Positions 35,323-45,959 of a DNA stretch of 64,000 nucleotides are shown here, one piece after another (the first letter of the stretch is position 1; every line of letters begins with the position of its first letter). This DNA is from Laguncularia racemosa (lineage: Eukaryota; Streptophyta; Magnoliopsida; Myrtales; Combretaceae): NCBI GenBank assembly GCA_037954665.1, contig JBBMOL010000452.1:124001-188000 (forward strand), read 5' to 3'. The position numbers were made by a program, and so were the translations under genes. The notes beneath the pieces were generated by a model. It was given only the letters and a program-made list of their open reading frames with translations, searched no databases and was not told the origin of the DNA.

Positions 35323-36769
35323 TGATATGCTCAGAACGTATATATAAAATGGGAGCGTAAAATTACAAGCAAGTGCACTGGTCGTATCAAGTAAGAGTGT
35401 GAAAAGTAAGGTTGTCGATCCCTCGAGGAACCAATAGAGTACTAGACCTATGGAAATTCTTATCAATATCTAGGTGATTAAAAAGGGGTTTTCAAATGTC
35501 TAAGCTAAAAATTTAACTTAAAGCAAACAAGGAGAATTTTATGAAATCTGTCAATTATAAACAAGGGAAATTAGAATTCACCCTAGATTTCATTAATCAA
35601 ACTACTACCATGTTTATCAACTAGTGGTTATAAGGTTATTCAAGCGAGTTTAGAAAATCCTTTTTAAGGATTTAACCGTAAATCAATTAGTTGGTTTTCG
35701 CATCTCCAATTAACCAAGGAATCAAAATTTTGTTCATACCCCTCCCGATACAATAAACAACTAATGCCCTAAATCAATTAACCCTAATCCCTTAGTGATT
35801 AATTAACAAGAAACATTGCATTACGCCCCTCCATAAACTCTAATTAAACCAATTATCGCAACTCCTGTATTGATAATCAATCTAAATAAGAATTCCTAAC
35901 AAATCCTAATCAACTCCCATATCAAAAGGATTTCTAACAATTATAATCAAAGACCAATTATAATTGAAATCAAAGGAATTGCAATCATGAATAATCCTAA
36001 TAATTCCTAATCATATAACATGGCTACAATTATCCTTTTAACATTCTAGGGTTTCATTCAATTTCCCAAGGAAAAGACTTAGCAATTCATGGAGATAAAG
36101 ACATGATTATGATTCAAGGAGATTCGTGCAAAAGAAATCATATTCAATGGTTGGATCAAATACTCGAATTGCATATAAGAAATACAGTTAAAAAATCACC
36201 AATTCAACAATACAAATAATACCTTAATTGCAAGGAACTCCACAATTCCTTCACAAAGGATGATAATCTCCACCAAGATCACAAAGTTTTCTCCAAGATT
36301 TGATCTCCACAATTCTCCCTTAAAACTAGGTTAAAACTACTCTAAGAACAAGAAAAATTGACAAAAGTTCTTCTCTAAATCAACCTAAGACCTATATATT
36401 ATCAAGGGGAGGCGAGAAGATGCAATTAAAACAAGATCGGTTCAAGGCCGGCAGCCTTTATTTAAGCTGGCCATAAAGGCCGGCGGCCTTCATTTAAGCC
36501 GGCCATAAAGGTCGGCGGCGTTTCATGGAAGGCCGGCCATAAAGGCCGACGACTTTGCTTTTTTTTTTCCTTTGCCATCCTTCAATCTTTTCATGCTTCA
36601 ATTTGTATGCAATCTCTCCAAATTGATTAAGCTTTGAACTCAAAGTGCTCCAACATCTAAAATGTAAAAATAAACATGATTAAGTACCATTTCCTTGTGA
36701 TTTCTCTAAAATCAATAATGAATACTTGCAAATCGCTTAATGAATTATGAGTAAAATATGCCTTTATCA
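35323..36769 (-). repeat. H 5' LTR
   Basis: Clean copy, TGATAAAGGC (minus start at 36,769) to GCATATCA (35,323), 1447 bp. It holds a GGCCGGC array at 36,438-36,555. A TATATA-type box lies near 36,393-36,400 on the downstream side of the array. Confidence 0.92.
36438..36555 (-). repeat. GCCGGC tandem array in H 5' LTR
   Basis: Three to four units of about 34 bases built on GGCCATAAAGGCCGGC and CTTCATTTAAGCC, strongly GC-rich in an AT-rich LTR. Confidence 0.8.
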
Positions 36770-36774
36770 CCAAT
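36770..36774. repeat. TSD of H, right copy (CCAAT)
   Basis: Exact match to 22,974-22,978. Confidence 0.85.
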
Positions 36775-36929
36775 CCAACTCCAACAAACAGCAAATTAAA
36801 TTCCATGCCAAGGTAATTTCGCAAGCTCAAAACCACAAAAACAACACAATTTGCGGTTCCACTTTATCAACCCTAATCGTGATGAATTTTCACGAAATCA
36901 ACTGCAATCAATCCCTTCTCTCAACATGT
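36775..36929 (-). other. G leader, part 2 (non-coding)
   Basis: Short stretch between the H insertion and the G PBS. No ORF. Confidence 0.6.
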
Positions 36930-36941
36930 GCTCTGATACCA
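36930..36941 (-). other. G primer-binding site (tRNA-iMet)
   Basis: The minus strand TGGTATCAGAGC sits six bases inside the 5' LTR end at 36,948. Confidence 0.88.
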
Positions 36942-36947
36942 AAAAGT

Positions 36948-38171
36948 TGATGTTCCTAAAACCAGGATTAAGCACATGCAAAACCAATTTGAAAGACAAT
37001 CAAACAATGTCAATCAAACTAGTCTCAATCACATGAACAATGTCGTCAATTTCCAATGAATGTAACCAATTCTTCAATTATGATTTATTTGAATCTTAAT
37101 TCCAAATATGATATAGCTCTGATACCAAAAAGATGATGTCCTAATTCTACTTAGAAGCACAATCAAAAGACTTAAGAAAAACAATCTCAAGTCAAGGCAA
37201 AATCGGATCCACAAAAGGGCAATTTTACTGAACACCTTGTAGATTTAATGGAAATTGTTGTTCAAATGATTCAATTGTAATCTCTAATGATAATATTAAC
37301 CAAATAACCACCAAAGAAGATGAAGTTCACGTAAAATCAGATCAAAAGGAAGCAATAATCCAATGAAATCCACTTTCCCTTTCAATCACTAGTTCACGCC
37401 AACAATAACAAGGAAATATGAAATCCAAGTGTTCAATGAAACAATCAATCTTATAAGATTGATGTTTACAAAAAAATAGAACCACAATTAGATCCAAGAA
37501 AGATCCAAATCTACCCTAGATATGACTCACTAGAGAAGAAATGAACATACAACAAAATTGAATTGATATGACTCACAATTCGCCTTCGTCGCACTCGCCA
37601 CAATTCCAATTCTTGGGTTGAAATTGATAAGAGAATTTTGGAATTAGGAAACCCTAAGCCCTCTCACATTAAAGGGAAGTGTTTTTTCTGCAAAATAAGT
37701 CTCTCAAACCCTCTCTTAAGCAAGTATTTGTACTTGCTACTCCTAGGGTTAAAAAGTGTTCAAAATTACAAGTTTGCCACTTTTAAGGTGGTTAACCCTA
37801 AATGAAAATTACAAGGAAATAAAAGTGTCCCAAAATGATTACAACATAAATAGTCCATGCAAATGAAAAATATATAAAAGAAATTGGTCTTCAACATGCC
37901 GGTCTTCTATAGGATCCATTAGCCCAGCTTATCGCCGGTTCAGGTCGGTCCATGGATAACCCACAAGCTAAGTCTGAGGGAGTTTGTCCATTGCCCTATA
38001 GAATATGATAAGTGTGCCTGTTGGAAAACACAATACAAGAATAATAGAAAAGTGGTTAATATATAAATAATTCCCGGGTCGATCTGCTCAAAATAGGCCC
38101 TCAACGCCAAGATTTGAAATCCTTTAGTTCTTGCCCTAATGATAGGTCTTGTTGGATTTTTATTCCTATCA
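36948..38171 (-). repeat. G 5' LTR with internal second PBS motif
   Basis: 1224 bp, TGATAGGAAT (minus start, 38,171) to GGAACATCA (36,948). A second exact TGGTATCAGAGC occurs inside at 37,116-37,127, 186 bases from the true PBS. A TATAAATA-like box (here TACAAATA) lies near 37,727. Confidence 0.9.
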
Positions 38172-38624
38172 TTGTCTCATTTGTCTTTGCATATCCTAGA
38201 TCTCTGATGGTGACATAGGGTTTAATACTATACATTTACGATCTTTTTTGAACATATAAGTATTTCTATACCCATGATGTAATACCATCCTGTCATGTAA
38301 CCATGGTCTACCAAGCAATATGTGGGATGCATACATAGGCAAAATACCACACTCAATCTCATCAAAGCATTTATCCCCTATACTAAATGGTACCTTAGCT
38401 CTTTAGGTCACATGCAAACTCCCCTGATCACGAAGCCAATGCAATTTATATGGTTTAGGATGTGGAGTAGTAACAAGTTTTAGTTTCGATACTAACGATG
38501 CTACTACCACATTGATACAACTACCACCATCGACTATAAGGAAACATAAATTTCCTTGTACCCTACAAGAAGTATGGAACATGTTTTCCCTTTGTTCATC
38601 ATCCTTAGTAGTAAATGTAGTCAA
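38172..38624 (-). pseudogene. J retropepsin-like protease
   Basis: Minus 38,403-38,624 reads MFHTSCRVQGN, then IVDGGSCINVVVASLVSKL, then HPKPYKLHWLRDQ, and is stopped by TAA at 38,403-38,405. The downstream half, to 38,172, still shows the LLGRPWLHDR-like segment at about 38,280-38,330. The rest of the frame lies across the G insertion at 19,774 and leftwards. Same family as in G and F. Confidence 0.82.
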
Positions 38625-40200
38625 TGTTCAATGCAATACATTAGTATAATGAAACATCTCATTAGACATGATTGTGTTCAAACCCAACAACATAATACTT
38701 ATCCTCACACTTCCACGATTCAAGTACACAACCAAGCCACAAATGAAGTACACTCAACTACTTTCAAGTAGATAGAATTAAATTCAACTACAAGTGTTTA
38801 AGTAACTAGTTCAATTACTTTCACACTTTAATGACTTGTTTGAAGTTTAAATTCTACTACTTACTTTCCTTTTTCTTGCCTTGGCTTCTTACCACTTAAA
38901 TTCTCAATTGGCAGCAATTAAAACACATACATAACACACCATTCACCGCCACATAACTTCCCCTTGCTCATGGTTCCACACAATTCACTCCACCAATCAA
39001 CACCTTTCTATATAACACACAAAACACCACACCAAACATACACAAATCCTTTACTAAATTTACAAAATACAACACTACAAACACACTACTTCAAGCCATG
39101 GTACACTTTCCCCACTTCCACACAAACATTAAATCGCAACTTCAACACAAAAAAAGGCAACCCACTTTCAAATTCAAAAGAGGCTCAATAAGTGCACAAC
39201 TCCACAAATGGTAAGAGGCTTTTTCAAATTCAAATGATACACAATTAATTATGACTTAATGTGTGTTTGAATTTTCAAATTGACCTCTTAATATACACTT
39301 TCAATTCTGATTTCAAATCTAAAAATGACAATTGTGATTCCTCCACTTTTTCTGAAAACACACACTACACAATTCCACTTAACAATTAAAACACCACTCT
39401 TCCCTTTTGTAGTTTGTTATCCATACACTACACTCTCACACTTTAGCCTCAATGTGCAACACCTTACTCCACGCAACTTCCACAAATTCACAACGCCACA
39501 CACACTTACACACACAATAAGTCACACCACCACTCACACTAAACACACATAACTTCACTAAACTTTTACAAACACAACTCTACACATATGCACCTTTTAT
39601 ATACATTGTAGCACACACATGCACACACATACACACTCTTCCACACTTGAATTTCTCCACTTCTATACAAGTTTCAAACCACAACTCACAACAAGAGGTA
39701 GCTCAAATTCAAATTTAAAATGAGATCACTAATTGCAATATTCCACAAATGGTAAGGAGCCACTTTCATATTCAAATGAACACACAATTACTTCTATCAC
39801 TTAATGTGTGTTTTGAAATTCAAATAACTTCCTTAAGCCACACACACTGACTTTTGAAAATTGTACACTAAGCCCCCTTTATGTCCGAATCACTCCAAGC
39901 AATAATACACCTCTACTTCTTCACAATTGAGGTAACTTCATGTTATGACTTTTAAAGCACAAGATGTGCTACTATTCTTTTTTTTTTACACAAAAATATC
40001 AATAAAATGGAGCTTCAACAAGACCTCAAAACTCACTCTAACAAGCAGCAAGTTCAACTCCCTAAGCAAGATAATCACGCCACTTCAAATAACAACATAA
40101 ACAATTCAATTTTCCACATTCAATTTCGGAATCAAAATGTAAACTCAAGAACCCTAAATTCCGAAATTCAAAATCAAATAACCTCTTCTCACAACCACAA
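38625..40200 (-). other. J leader (non-coding, GU-rich in sense)
   Basis: About 1.6 kb without a supported ORF, very rich in CACACA on the plus strand (39,400-39,680). It matches the G leader and, inverted, the F leader. Normally this place would hold gag; no gag motif or zinc knuckle is visible on either strand. Confidence 0.7.
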
Positions 40201-40212
40201 GCTCTAATACCA
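40201..40212 (-). other. J primer-binding site (tRNA-iMet, one mismatch)
   Basis: The minus strand TGGTATTAGAGC, next to the LTR end at 40,218. Confidence 0.82.
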
Positions 40213-40217
40213 AATTA

Positions 40218-41325
40218 TGATGTGCTCAAAACCAAGATTAAGCACATGCAAAACCAATTTGAAAGACAATTAGACAATGTCAATTAAACTAGTTCAACAA
40301 TTGCACAATTCCTCAATATTTATGAACTAATTCCCACAACAAAGATGTGACCAAGAATGAATCAAAGTATGATGATGCTCTGATACCAAAAGATGATGTA
40401 CCTAAAACCAAGATTAAGCACGTGCAAATGAATCAAAGAAACAACTTCAATTCACAAGATCAAACCGGTTCAATGGAATCAAAGATTGCGTAAACCCTAA
40501 TGGAGATTTAATGAAATCCGAATGCTCAAAATTGCAATTAACAATCCAACAATGATAATCTTCTCCAATATATCAAAAATCACAAGAATTCCACGTGAAT
40601 TACACACAAGAACAATAAGATCCAATTCTGTGATTCACTTTCCCCACAAAATGATCCACAGTTCTAAGAAGATGCTAAATTGAAGGTTAAAACTAAGGCT
40701 AAAAGCAATCAATTAAGCAACAAGAATTTGATTAAAAATGCAATCAAATTCGATCAATAAAACAACCAATTCAACCCTAGATATTACTCACTAGAGAGAA
40801 AAGGAAATTGCAACAAAGTAAATTTGATATTACTCACAAATTAACCTTGAAGCAACTCGCCACAACCTCAAATTAGGATTTGAAATTGATAAGAGTAATT
40901 GAATTAGGAATAAGCCCTAACCCTCTCATGTAAAGTGAAGTTATATTATGAAAAATTGGCCTCCTCAAAACCCTACTTAAGTAAGTATTTATACTTGCTT
41001 CCTTTAGGGTTAAAAAGTCTACCAAATTACAACTATGCTACTTTTAAGGTGGCCGGTCCTAAAAGACAATTACAGGCAATTGAAAGTGTCTAAAAGAAAA
41101 AAGATTATAACATAAATAGTCCAAAGAAATAATTATAAATAAAAATAGTCTTCATCATGCTAGCTCTGCCATAGGATTCGTCGGCCCAACTCATCGCCGG
41201 TTTAGGTCAATCCATAGATAACCCACAAGCTGAGTCTGAGTGAGTTTGGCCATCGCCTTGTAAAGCATGATAAGTATTCCTATTAGAATATACAATACAT
41301 GAATAAGAGAAAAGAGGTTAGTAAA
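40218..41325 (-). repeat. J 5' LTR, cut by F
   Basis: Inner end ...GAGCACATCA at 40,218. An internal exact TGGTATCAGAGC lies at 40,377-40,388, 176 bases from the outer PBS. It is truncated at 41,325 by the F LTR, so roughly the first 110-125 bases of this LTR lie beyond F, outside the window. GTAAA at 41,321-41,325 is the presumed left TSD of F. A TATAAATA box on the minus strand lies near 40,988. Confidence 0.87.
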
Positions 41326-42365
41326 TGATAGGAATCAAAATCCGACAAGACCTATCATTAAGGCAAGAACTAAAGGAATTCGAATTTTGGCGATGAGGGC
41401 CCAATTTGAGCAGATTAACCCCGAAATTATTTATAAATTAACCTCTTTTCTATTATTCTTGTATTTTGTTTTCCAACAGGCACACTTATCAAATTTTATA
41501 GGGCAATGGACAAACTCCCTCAAACTCAGCTTGTGGTTTATCCATGGATCGACCTAAACCAGCGATAAGTTAGGCCGATGAATCCTATAAAAGACCGGCA
41601 TCTTGAAGACAAATTTCTTTTATATATTTTTCATTTTCATGGACTATTTTTGTTGTAATCATTTTGGAACACTTTTATTTTGATTGTAATTTTCATTTAG
41701 GACTAGCCACCTTAAAAGTGGCAAACTTGTAATTTTGACCATTTTCTAACCCTAGGAGTAGCAAGTATAAATACTTGCTTATAGTAGGGTTTGAGGAGGC
41801 CATTTTTGCAGATTAAACACTAGCACTTAACGTGTGGGAATTATGGTTCATCCTAGTTCTAATCCTCTTATCAATTTCAACCCAAGAATTGGAATTGTGA
41901 CGAGTGCAATAAGGGGAAATTGTGAGTCATATCGATTTCTTTCTTTGTTGTTTTTCATTTCTTCTCTAGTGAGTCATATCTAGGGTTGATTTGGATTTTC
42001 TTGGACATATTTTTGAATTTAATTTTTGAAAAATTATCTTGTTTAAGATTGATTGTTCTTTTAGTACTTGAAAACAATATCACTTTATTGTTAGCGTACA
42101 TTAAAATTGAAGGGGGAATTGATATCATGGTTTTTGATCCATCCATTTTGATTTGAATTCACGTGGTTTTCAATTAATTTTGTTCTCATATGGTGAAGAT
42201 TACAAATAGGGATCACAATTACATCATTTGATCTTCGGTTTCCATCAAATCTCCAAAGGGGTTTCACGTGAGTTGTGAACCAATTGGACCGGTTTTGTAA
42301 TTGAGTTATGATTTGTTTTCCTTGAGTCATTTGATTGTGCTTGGACTTGGTTTTGAGAACATCAT
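41326..42365 (+). repeat. F 5' LTR
   Basis: TGATAGGAATC to GAGAACATCA, 1040 bp. It matches the J and G LTRs but lacks their extra ~170-190 bases with the second PBS motif, so it has the simpler form. Confidence 0.87.
41766..41773 (+). promoter_or_regulatory. TATA box in F LTR
   Basis: TATAAATA centred in the palindrome GCAAGTATAAATACTTGC, conserved in the J and G LTRs on the other strand. Confidence 0.65.
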
Positions 42366-42370
42366 CTTTT

Positions 42371-42382
42371 GGTATTAGAGAA
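42371..42382 (+). other. F primer-binding site (tRNA-iMet, variant)
   Basis: TGGTATTAGAGA, five bases after the LTR end; two mismatches to TGGTATCAGAGC. Confidence 0.75.
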
Positions 42383-44097
42383 CAAGTTAAGAGAAGGGAT
42401 TAAGTGTTGGTTGGATTCTTGATCATCACGCTTAATTAAGGTTCTTCAATTGTGAACCGAAATTGTATTGTGAATTAAGTTGTGAAATTGTCTTGATTGA
42501 GAATTGCATTTGCTGCTTGTTGAAGTCAAATTGAAGGGTTTGTTGTAGCTTCTTATGGTTGATCATTTTCGTGGAAGGCAGGAGAGTAGAAGTGTGTTGT
42601 TAACTCACAATTTTCTTACTTGAAATTTGCCCATTCATACTATGATAAGCTTATTGTTTGATGAAGCTTGTAGAGTGTGTTGTTGTGAATCCTTTATGCA
42701 ATTCGGAATTGGGGAAGTATATTTTACAGATTTTCATTGTGTGGATAGTAGGGAATCTATTTGAATTCAAACACATTAATTAAGTTGAGGAGTTAATGAG
42801 TGTTTGTTAGAATTTGAAAATCATTTCTTACCAATTGTGGAAGGGTTGCAATTAGTGAAGTGGTTTGATTTTCAAATTTGAATTGTTGCCTATTTATGTA
42901 AAGTTGCGGTTGAAACTTGTATAGAAGTGGAGAAATTCAAGTGTGGAAGAGTGTGTATGTGTGTGCTGCAACGTGTATAAAAGGTATATGTGTGTAGAGT
43001 TGTGTTTTTTTTTTAAATTAGTGAAGGGTATGTATGTGTGGCGTTATGTGTGTATGTTGATTGAAGGAATTGCAACATGGTGTCCTTGAGCTTGCCATGA
43101 GGAAGAGTAGTGTTTCTTTGTGATCATTTGTGATCACTTGGAAAAATGGAAAATTAACAAAAAAAAAAAGAGAAGAGCAAATGGAGAGTTGATGATTTCG
43201 GAATTGTAGTTTGAATTTTGAAAGCAAAGAAGAGTGAATGGAGTGTTGATGATTTTGGAATTATGGTTGTCTTTTACCATTTCCAGATTTGAAGAGTGTG
43301 GGGAAAAGGAAATTATTTCAAATTCAAACACCATTTTTTAAGTTGAAAGAAGTTATTGTGTGATAGTTTAGTGAATGATTAATTGAATTTGAATTTGCTT
43401 CTTACTATTTGTAGAAGAGGTTGCATTTAAAGTGGAATTTGAATTTGTTGTTGCCTTGTTTATAAGTGGTGGTGTGAAGTGAGTTGTTGTGAGTGGCCAA
43501 TTGGAGTTGTATTGTGAAGGAGAGCTGCAATGTGAAGTAAGTTGTGGTGAAGATAGTGCACCATAAGTAAATTGTTGATTGTGTGTGTATCTGTGGCGGA
43601 GTGAATGTGTAAGTAAGGGAATTGCCACTTGTGAATTTGTGCACTTGTGTGTAGTGTAAGGTGCTTCACATTGTGCTTATTTGAAGTGTGAAATCAAGGC
43701 AAGAAAACGAAGGTTGAGTAGTAGAATTTAAAATTCAAACAAATCATTAAAGTGTGAAAGTAATTGAACTAATTACTTAAACACTAGTAGTTGAATCTAA
43801 TTCTATCTACTTGAAAGTAGTTGTGTGTGTACTTCATTTATTTAACTTTACTTGAAGTACCAAGAATTGTTTCATTGTGCTTCAATTATTTCACTTGACT
43901 TTACTTGAAGTAACAATAAGCATTTCTTGTATTGGTTGATTGTGAGCACCGTAAGTGTGTAGGGGCGTGTAAGGGTGTGTTGCCGTAGTGTGGTGAAGAG
44001 TATCGAGGTTGTTGAAATTAGTAAGAAAAAATGTCAAGTGAGTTGTATTTGTCTACTAACATATTGTATCAGGACATCACTTCCTTTCAAACCATTG
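42383..44097 (+). other. F leader (non-coding, GT-rich)
   Basis: No supported ORF and no gag motif. Long GTGTG-rich stretches (42,950-43,050; 43,560-43,650). It matches J and G leaders inverted. Confidence 0.68.
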
Positions 44098-44597
44098 ATG
44101 AGGGATAAAGAGAAAACTTGTTTCATACTTCTTGTAGGGTACAAGGAAACTTGTGCGTAATTATTATTGATGGTGGTAGTTGTACTAATGTTGTAGCTGC
44201 ATCATTAGTATCGAAGTTGAAACTTCAAACTATCCCACATCCCAAACCCTATACATTACATTGGTTGAATGATCAGGATGGTCTTTGTGTGACCCAAAGG
44301 GTTAAGGTACCTTCTAGTATAGGGGACAAGTACTGTGATGAGCTCGAATGTGATATTCTTCCTATTTGTACATCCCATACATTACTTGGTAGGCCATGGT
44401 TGTATGATAGGATGGTATTACATGATGGGTATAAAAATACTTATATGTTCAAAAAGGATGGTAAACGTATAGTATTGAACCCTATGTCGCCATCAGAGGT
44501 CCAGAAGATGCAAAGACATATAAAACAACCATCACAGATTCTTGAAGATCATAGCCACATGATCAAACCTTCAGAGGGCCAAACTGTGCTGACGTAG
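44098..44597 (+). pseudogene. F retropepsin-like protease, best-preserved copy of the family
   Basis: The ATG at 44,098 starts MRDKEK, then a one-base deletion shifts the frame. From 44,118 the open frame carries IIIDGGSCTNVVAASLVSKL (active-site region), HPKPYTLHWLNDQDG, HTLLGRPWLYDRMVLHDGY and a polar tail with PSEV and PSEGQT, ending at TAG 44,595-44,597. Compared with G it keeps both conserved protease segments in one frame. No RT follows in the 150 bases before D; G and J show that this family also lacks RT there. It would have served as protease in a polyprotein. Confidence 0.85.
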
Positions 44598-44753
44598 GTA
44601 TGCCAACCTTCAAAGGTTCTTGAAGGCTCTAATGACACGAGCTAACCCTTGGAGCATAAAATTTGTCAAACACGATGTGCCAATCTTCAGAGGATCCTGA
44701 TGATCATAGTCAGACGAGTAGACCAACAGAGAGCCAGACTGTTCAGACACAAC
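44598..44753 (+). other. F tail downstream of protease, ends at D insertion
   Basis: Repeat-tail wording (GAGGATCCTGATGATCATAG) shared with J 19,600-19,700 inverted. ACAAC at 44,749-44,753 is the presumed left TSD of D. Confidence 0.6.
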
Positions 44754-45920
44754 TGATCGCTGCCAACTGTAGTTTTAATATTTATAATGCATGTTCCTAA
44801 TTCTAACTACGTTGCAATAGGCAAGTGTACCTACCGTAGATGTAATATAGTGTTAAGTACATGGTCGTCCCATAGAGAGAAGGTTACTAATTACTAGTAC
44901 TAGCTATTTCCCTATTATCTAACCGTTAAATTAAGATGAGGTGTATAAAAAATGAAAGTAGTCAACAATCTAAAATTTAAACTAAAGCTACTTCAACAAC
45001 ACAAGATTCAATCCTATAACAAAACAACCTAGATCTCATTATATACCTATATTGTCACATAAATCATTAGAAGCTAAGGATTAATGTTTCTAAGTTCTTA
45101 AGCTATTAAGTTCCAAGAAGCAAGATAATTACTTTCTCAAGTAAATTACTTATCTAATCCTAGATTTATCAATTAGGATCTCTCCTCAATTAATAGCAAT
45201 CTAGAATCGCATGAAGCATAAGAACTCAATTCGAATGAATGTTCAACAAAAGATTTTCGATATTTTATCTCTAGAAACACGAGCGAATCTCAACCTAAAC
45301 ATAAATCTGATCATAAAAGCGATTTCTTAATCAACTCAAATGATATTAAGCATAAAATCATATTCTGGAAATTTGAATCTAAGATAATTATGCAGCATAT
45401 GTAATGGAACAAAAGAACATCAATAAAACATCAATTAAATCATATCTTCATCATATGACAAAATACTTCAAATGAGATCTAAGTCTAGGTTTACTCTTCC
45501 ATAGACCTAACAATGAAAGAACAAATACATGAAGTGAAACTAGAGTTCATGATTACAACCTGGATAGATTGAATCTTGAATGCCTTGCTTGGATCTCCTT
45601 GGATTGTTGAGTAGAAAACTAAAGAAAGAGAGGAAAATGAAGAGAAGTGTATTATAAAACCCTAGGTCTGCTGTTCATATGGGGGTGTGGTGGTGGTCTG
45701 TTGTTCATATGCCCCTTGATATGGGGGCATGGCAGGCAAAGGAGATGCTCTTCTTCCTTTCTCTTTGTTGTTTTCTTCTCAATTTCTTTCAATGATCTTC
45801 ATTACACCTAAAAGCAACATATTCTTTGATTAAGCATCAAATTCGGATGATTTTTTATTAGTTATCAACTTAAAAGAGCTTAAAATCTTCTTAGAATTTG
45901 GAGTATTATGGTGATTATCA
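44754..45920 (-). repeat. D 3' LTR
   Basis: TGATAATCACC (minus start, 45,920) to GCAGCGATCA (44,754), 1167 bp. Its left part aligns with 63,269-64,000. On the minus strand a TATAAT box lies at 45,651-45,656. Just upstream is a GC-rich hairpin: ATGCCCC 45,709-45,715 and GGGGCAT 45,724-45,730. Confidence 0.92.
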
Positions 45921-45959
45921 AATTCCCCCACACTTGAATCTTTGCTTATCCCCAAGCAA
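45921..45959 (-). other. D PPT and upstream stem-loop
   Basis: Sense AAGTGTGGGGGAATT directly before the LTR. Six bases further upstream is TTGCTTG-GGGA-TAAGCAA (45,942-45,959): same stem as in A and C, with the closing pair G-C changed to a G-T wobble. Confidence 0.8.

Larger units (their letters stand above)
22979..36769 (-). mobile_element. H: Athila-type gag-protease element without RT/IN, nested in G; hosts I
   Basis: The LTRs are 22,979-24,366 (low quality) and 35,323-36,769. PBS for tRNA-Asp, gag, protease, non-coding 3' region and PPT are all in the same order as in A. A perfect TSD CCAAT lies at 22,974-22,978 and 36,770-36,774. I (27,022-34,016) sits inside the gag/protease junction region. 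Without I the element is about 6.8 kb, similar to A (7.1 kb). There is no RT or integrase. Confidence 0.88.
19775..38171 (-). mobile_element. G: chromovirus-like protease-only element nested in J; hosts H (with I inside)
   Basis: The 3' LTR is at 19,775-20,988, followed by the PPT, protease (21,385-21,856) and a leader that runs to 22,978. H follows (22,979-36,769). The leader then resumes (36,775-36,929), with PBS 36,930-36,941 and 5' LTR 36,948-38,171. TTGT is present on both outer flanks (19,771-19,774 and 38,172-38,175). Internal sequence without H is only about 2.2 kb. There is no gag, RT or integrase. Confidence 0.87.
17952..41325 (-). mobile_element. J: chromovirus-like element with only a protease region; hosts G (with H and I inside)
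   Basis: The 3' LTR is at 17,952-19,138 and the internal part at 19,139-19,774. After the G insertion (19,775-38,171) it resumes at 38,172-40,200, then PBS and 5' LTR (40,218-41,325), the latter cut by F. At the G insertion the left flank ends CTGTGATGG-TTGT and the right begins TTGT-CTCATTTG. The uninterrupted form of the same sequence is present in F at about 44,480-44,560, which proves continuity. RT, RNase H, integrase and a recognisable gag are absent. Confidence 0.85.
41326..44753 (+). mobile_element. F: plus-strand J/G-like protease-only element; 3' part beyond D
   Basis: 5' LTR 41,326-42,365, PBS, 1.7-kb leader, protease, then interrupted by D at 44,754. Its 3' end lies beyond the window. 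It is inserted head-to-head in the J 5' LTR. Protease and downstream tail match J and G. Confidence 0.85.

Noticed and set aside
39300..39680. CACACA-rich stretch considered as a microsatellite or CRISPR-like repeat
   Set aside because: No regular unit or spacer; it is the antisense of the GU-rich leader of J, shared with F and G.
43018..43669. Minus-strand Ser/Thr/His-rich frames in the F leader
   Set aside because: Antisense of GT-rich leader DNA, not conserved as frames in J and G.
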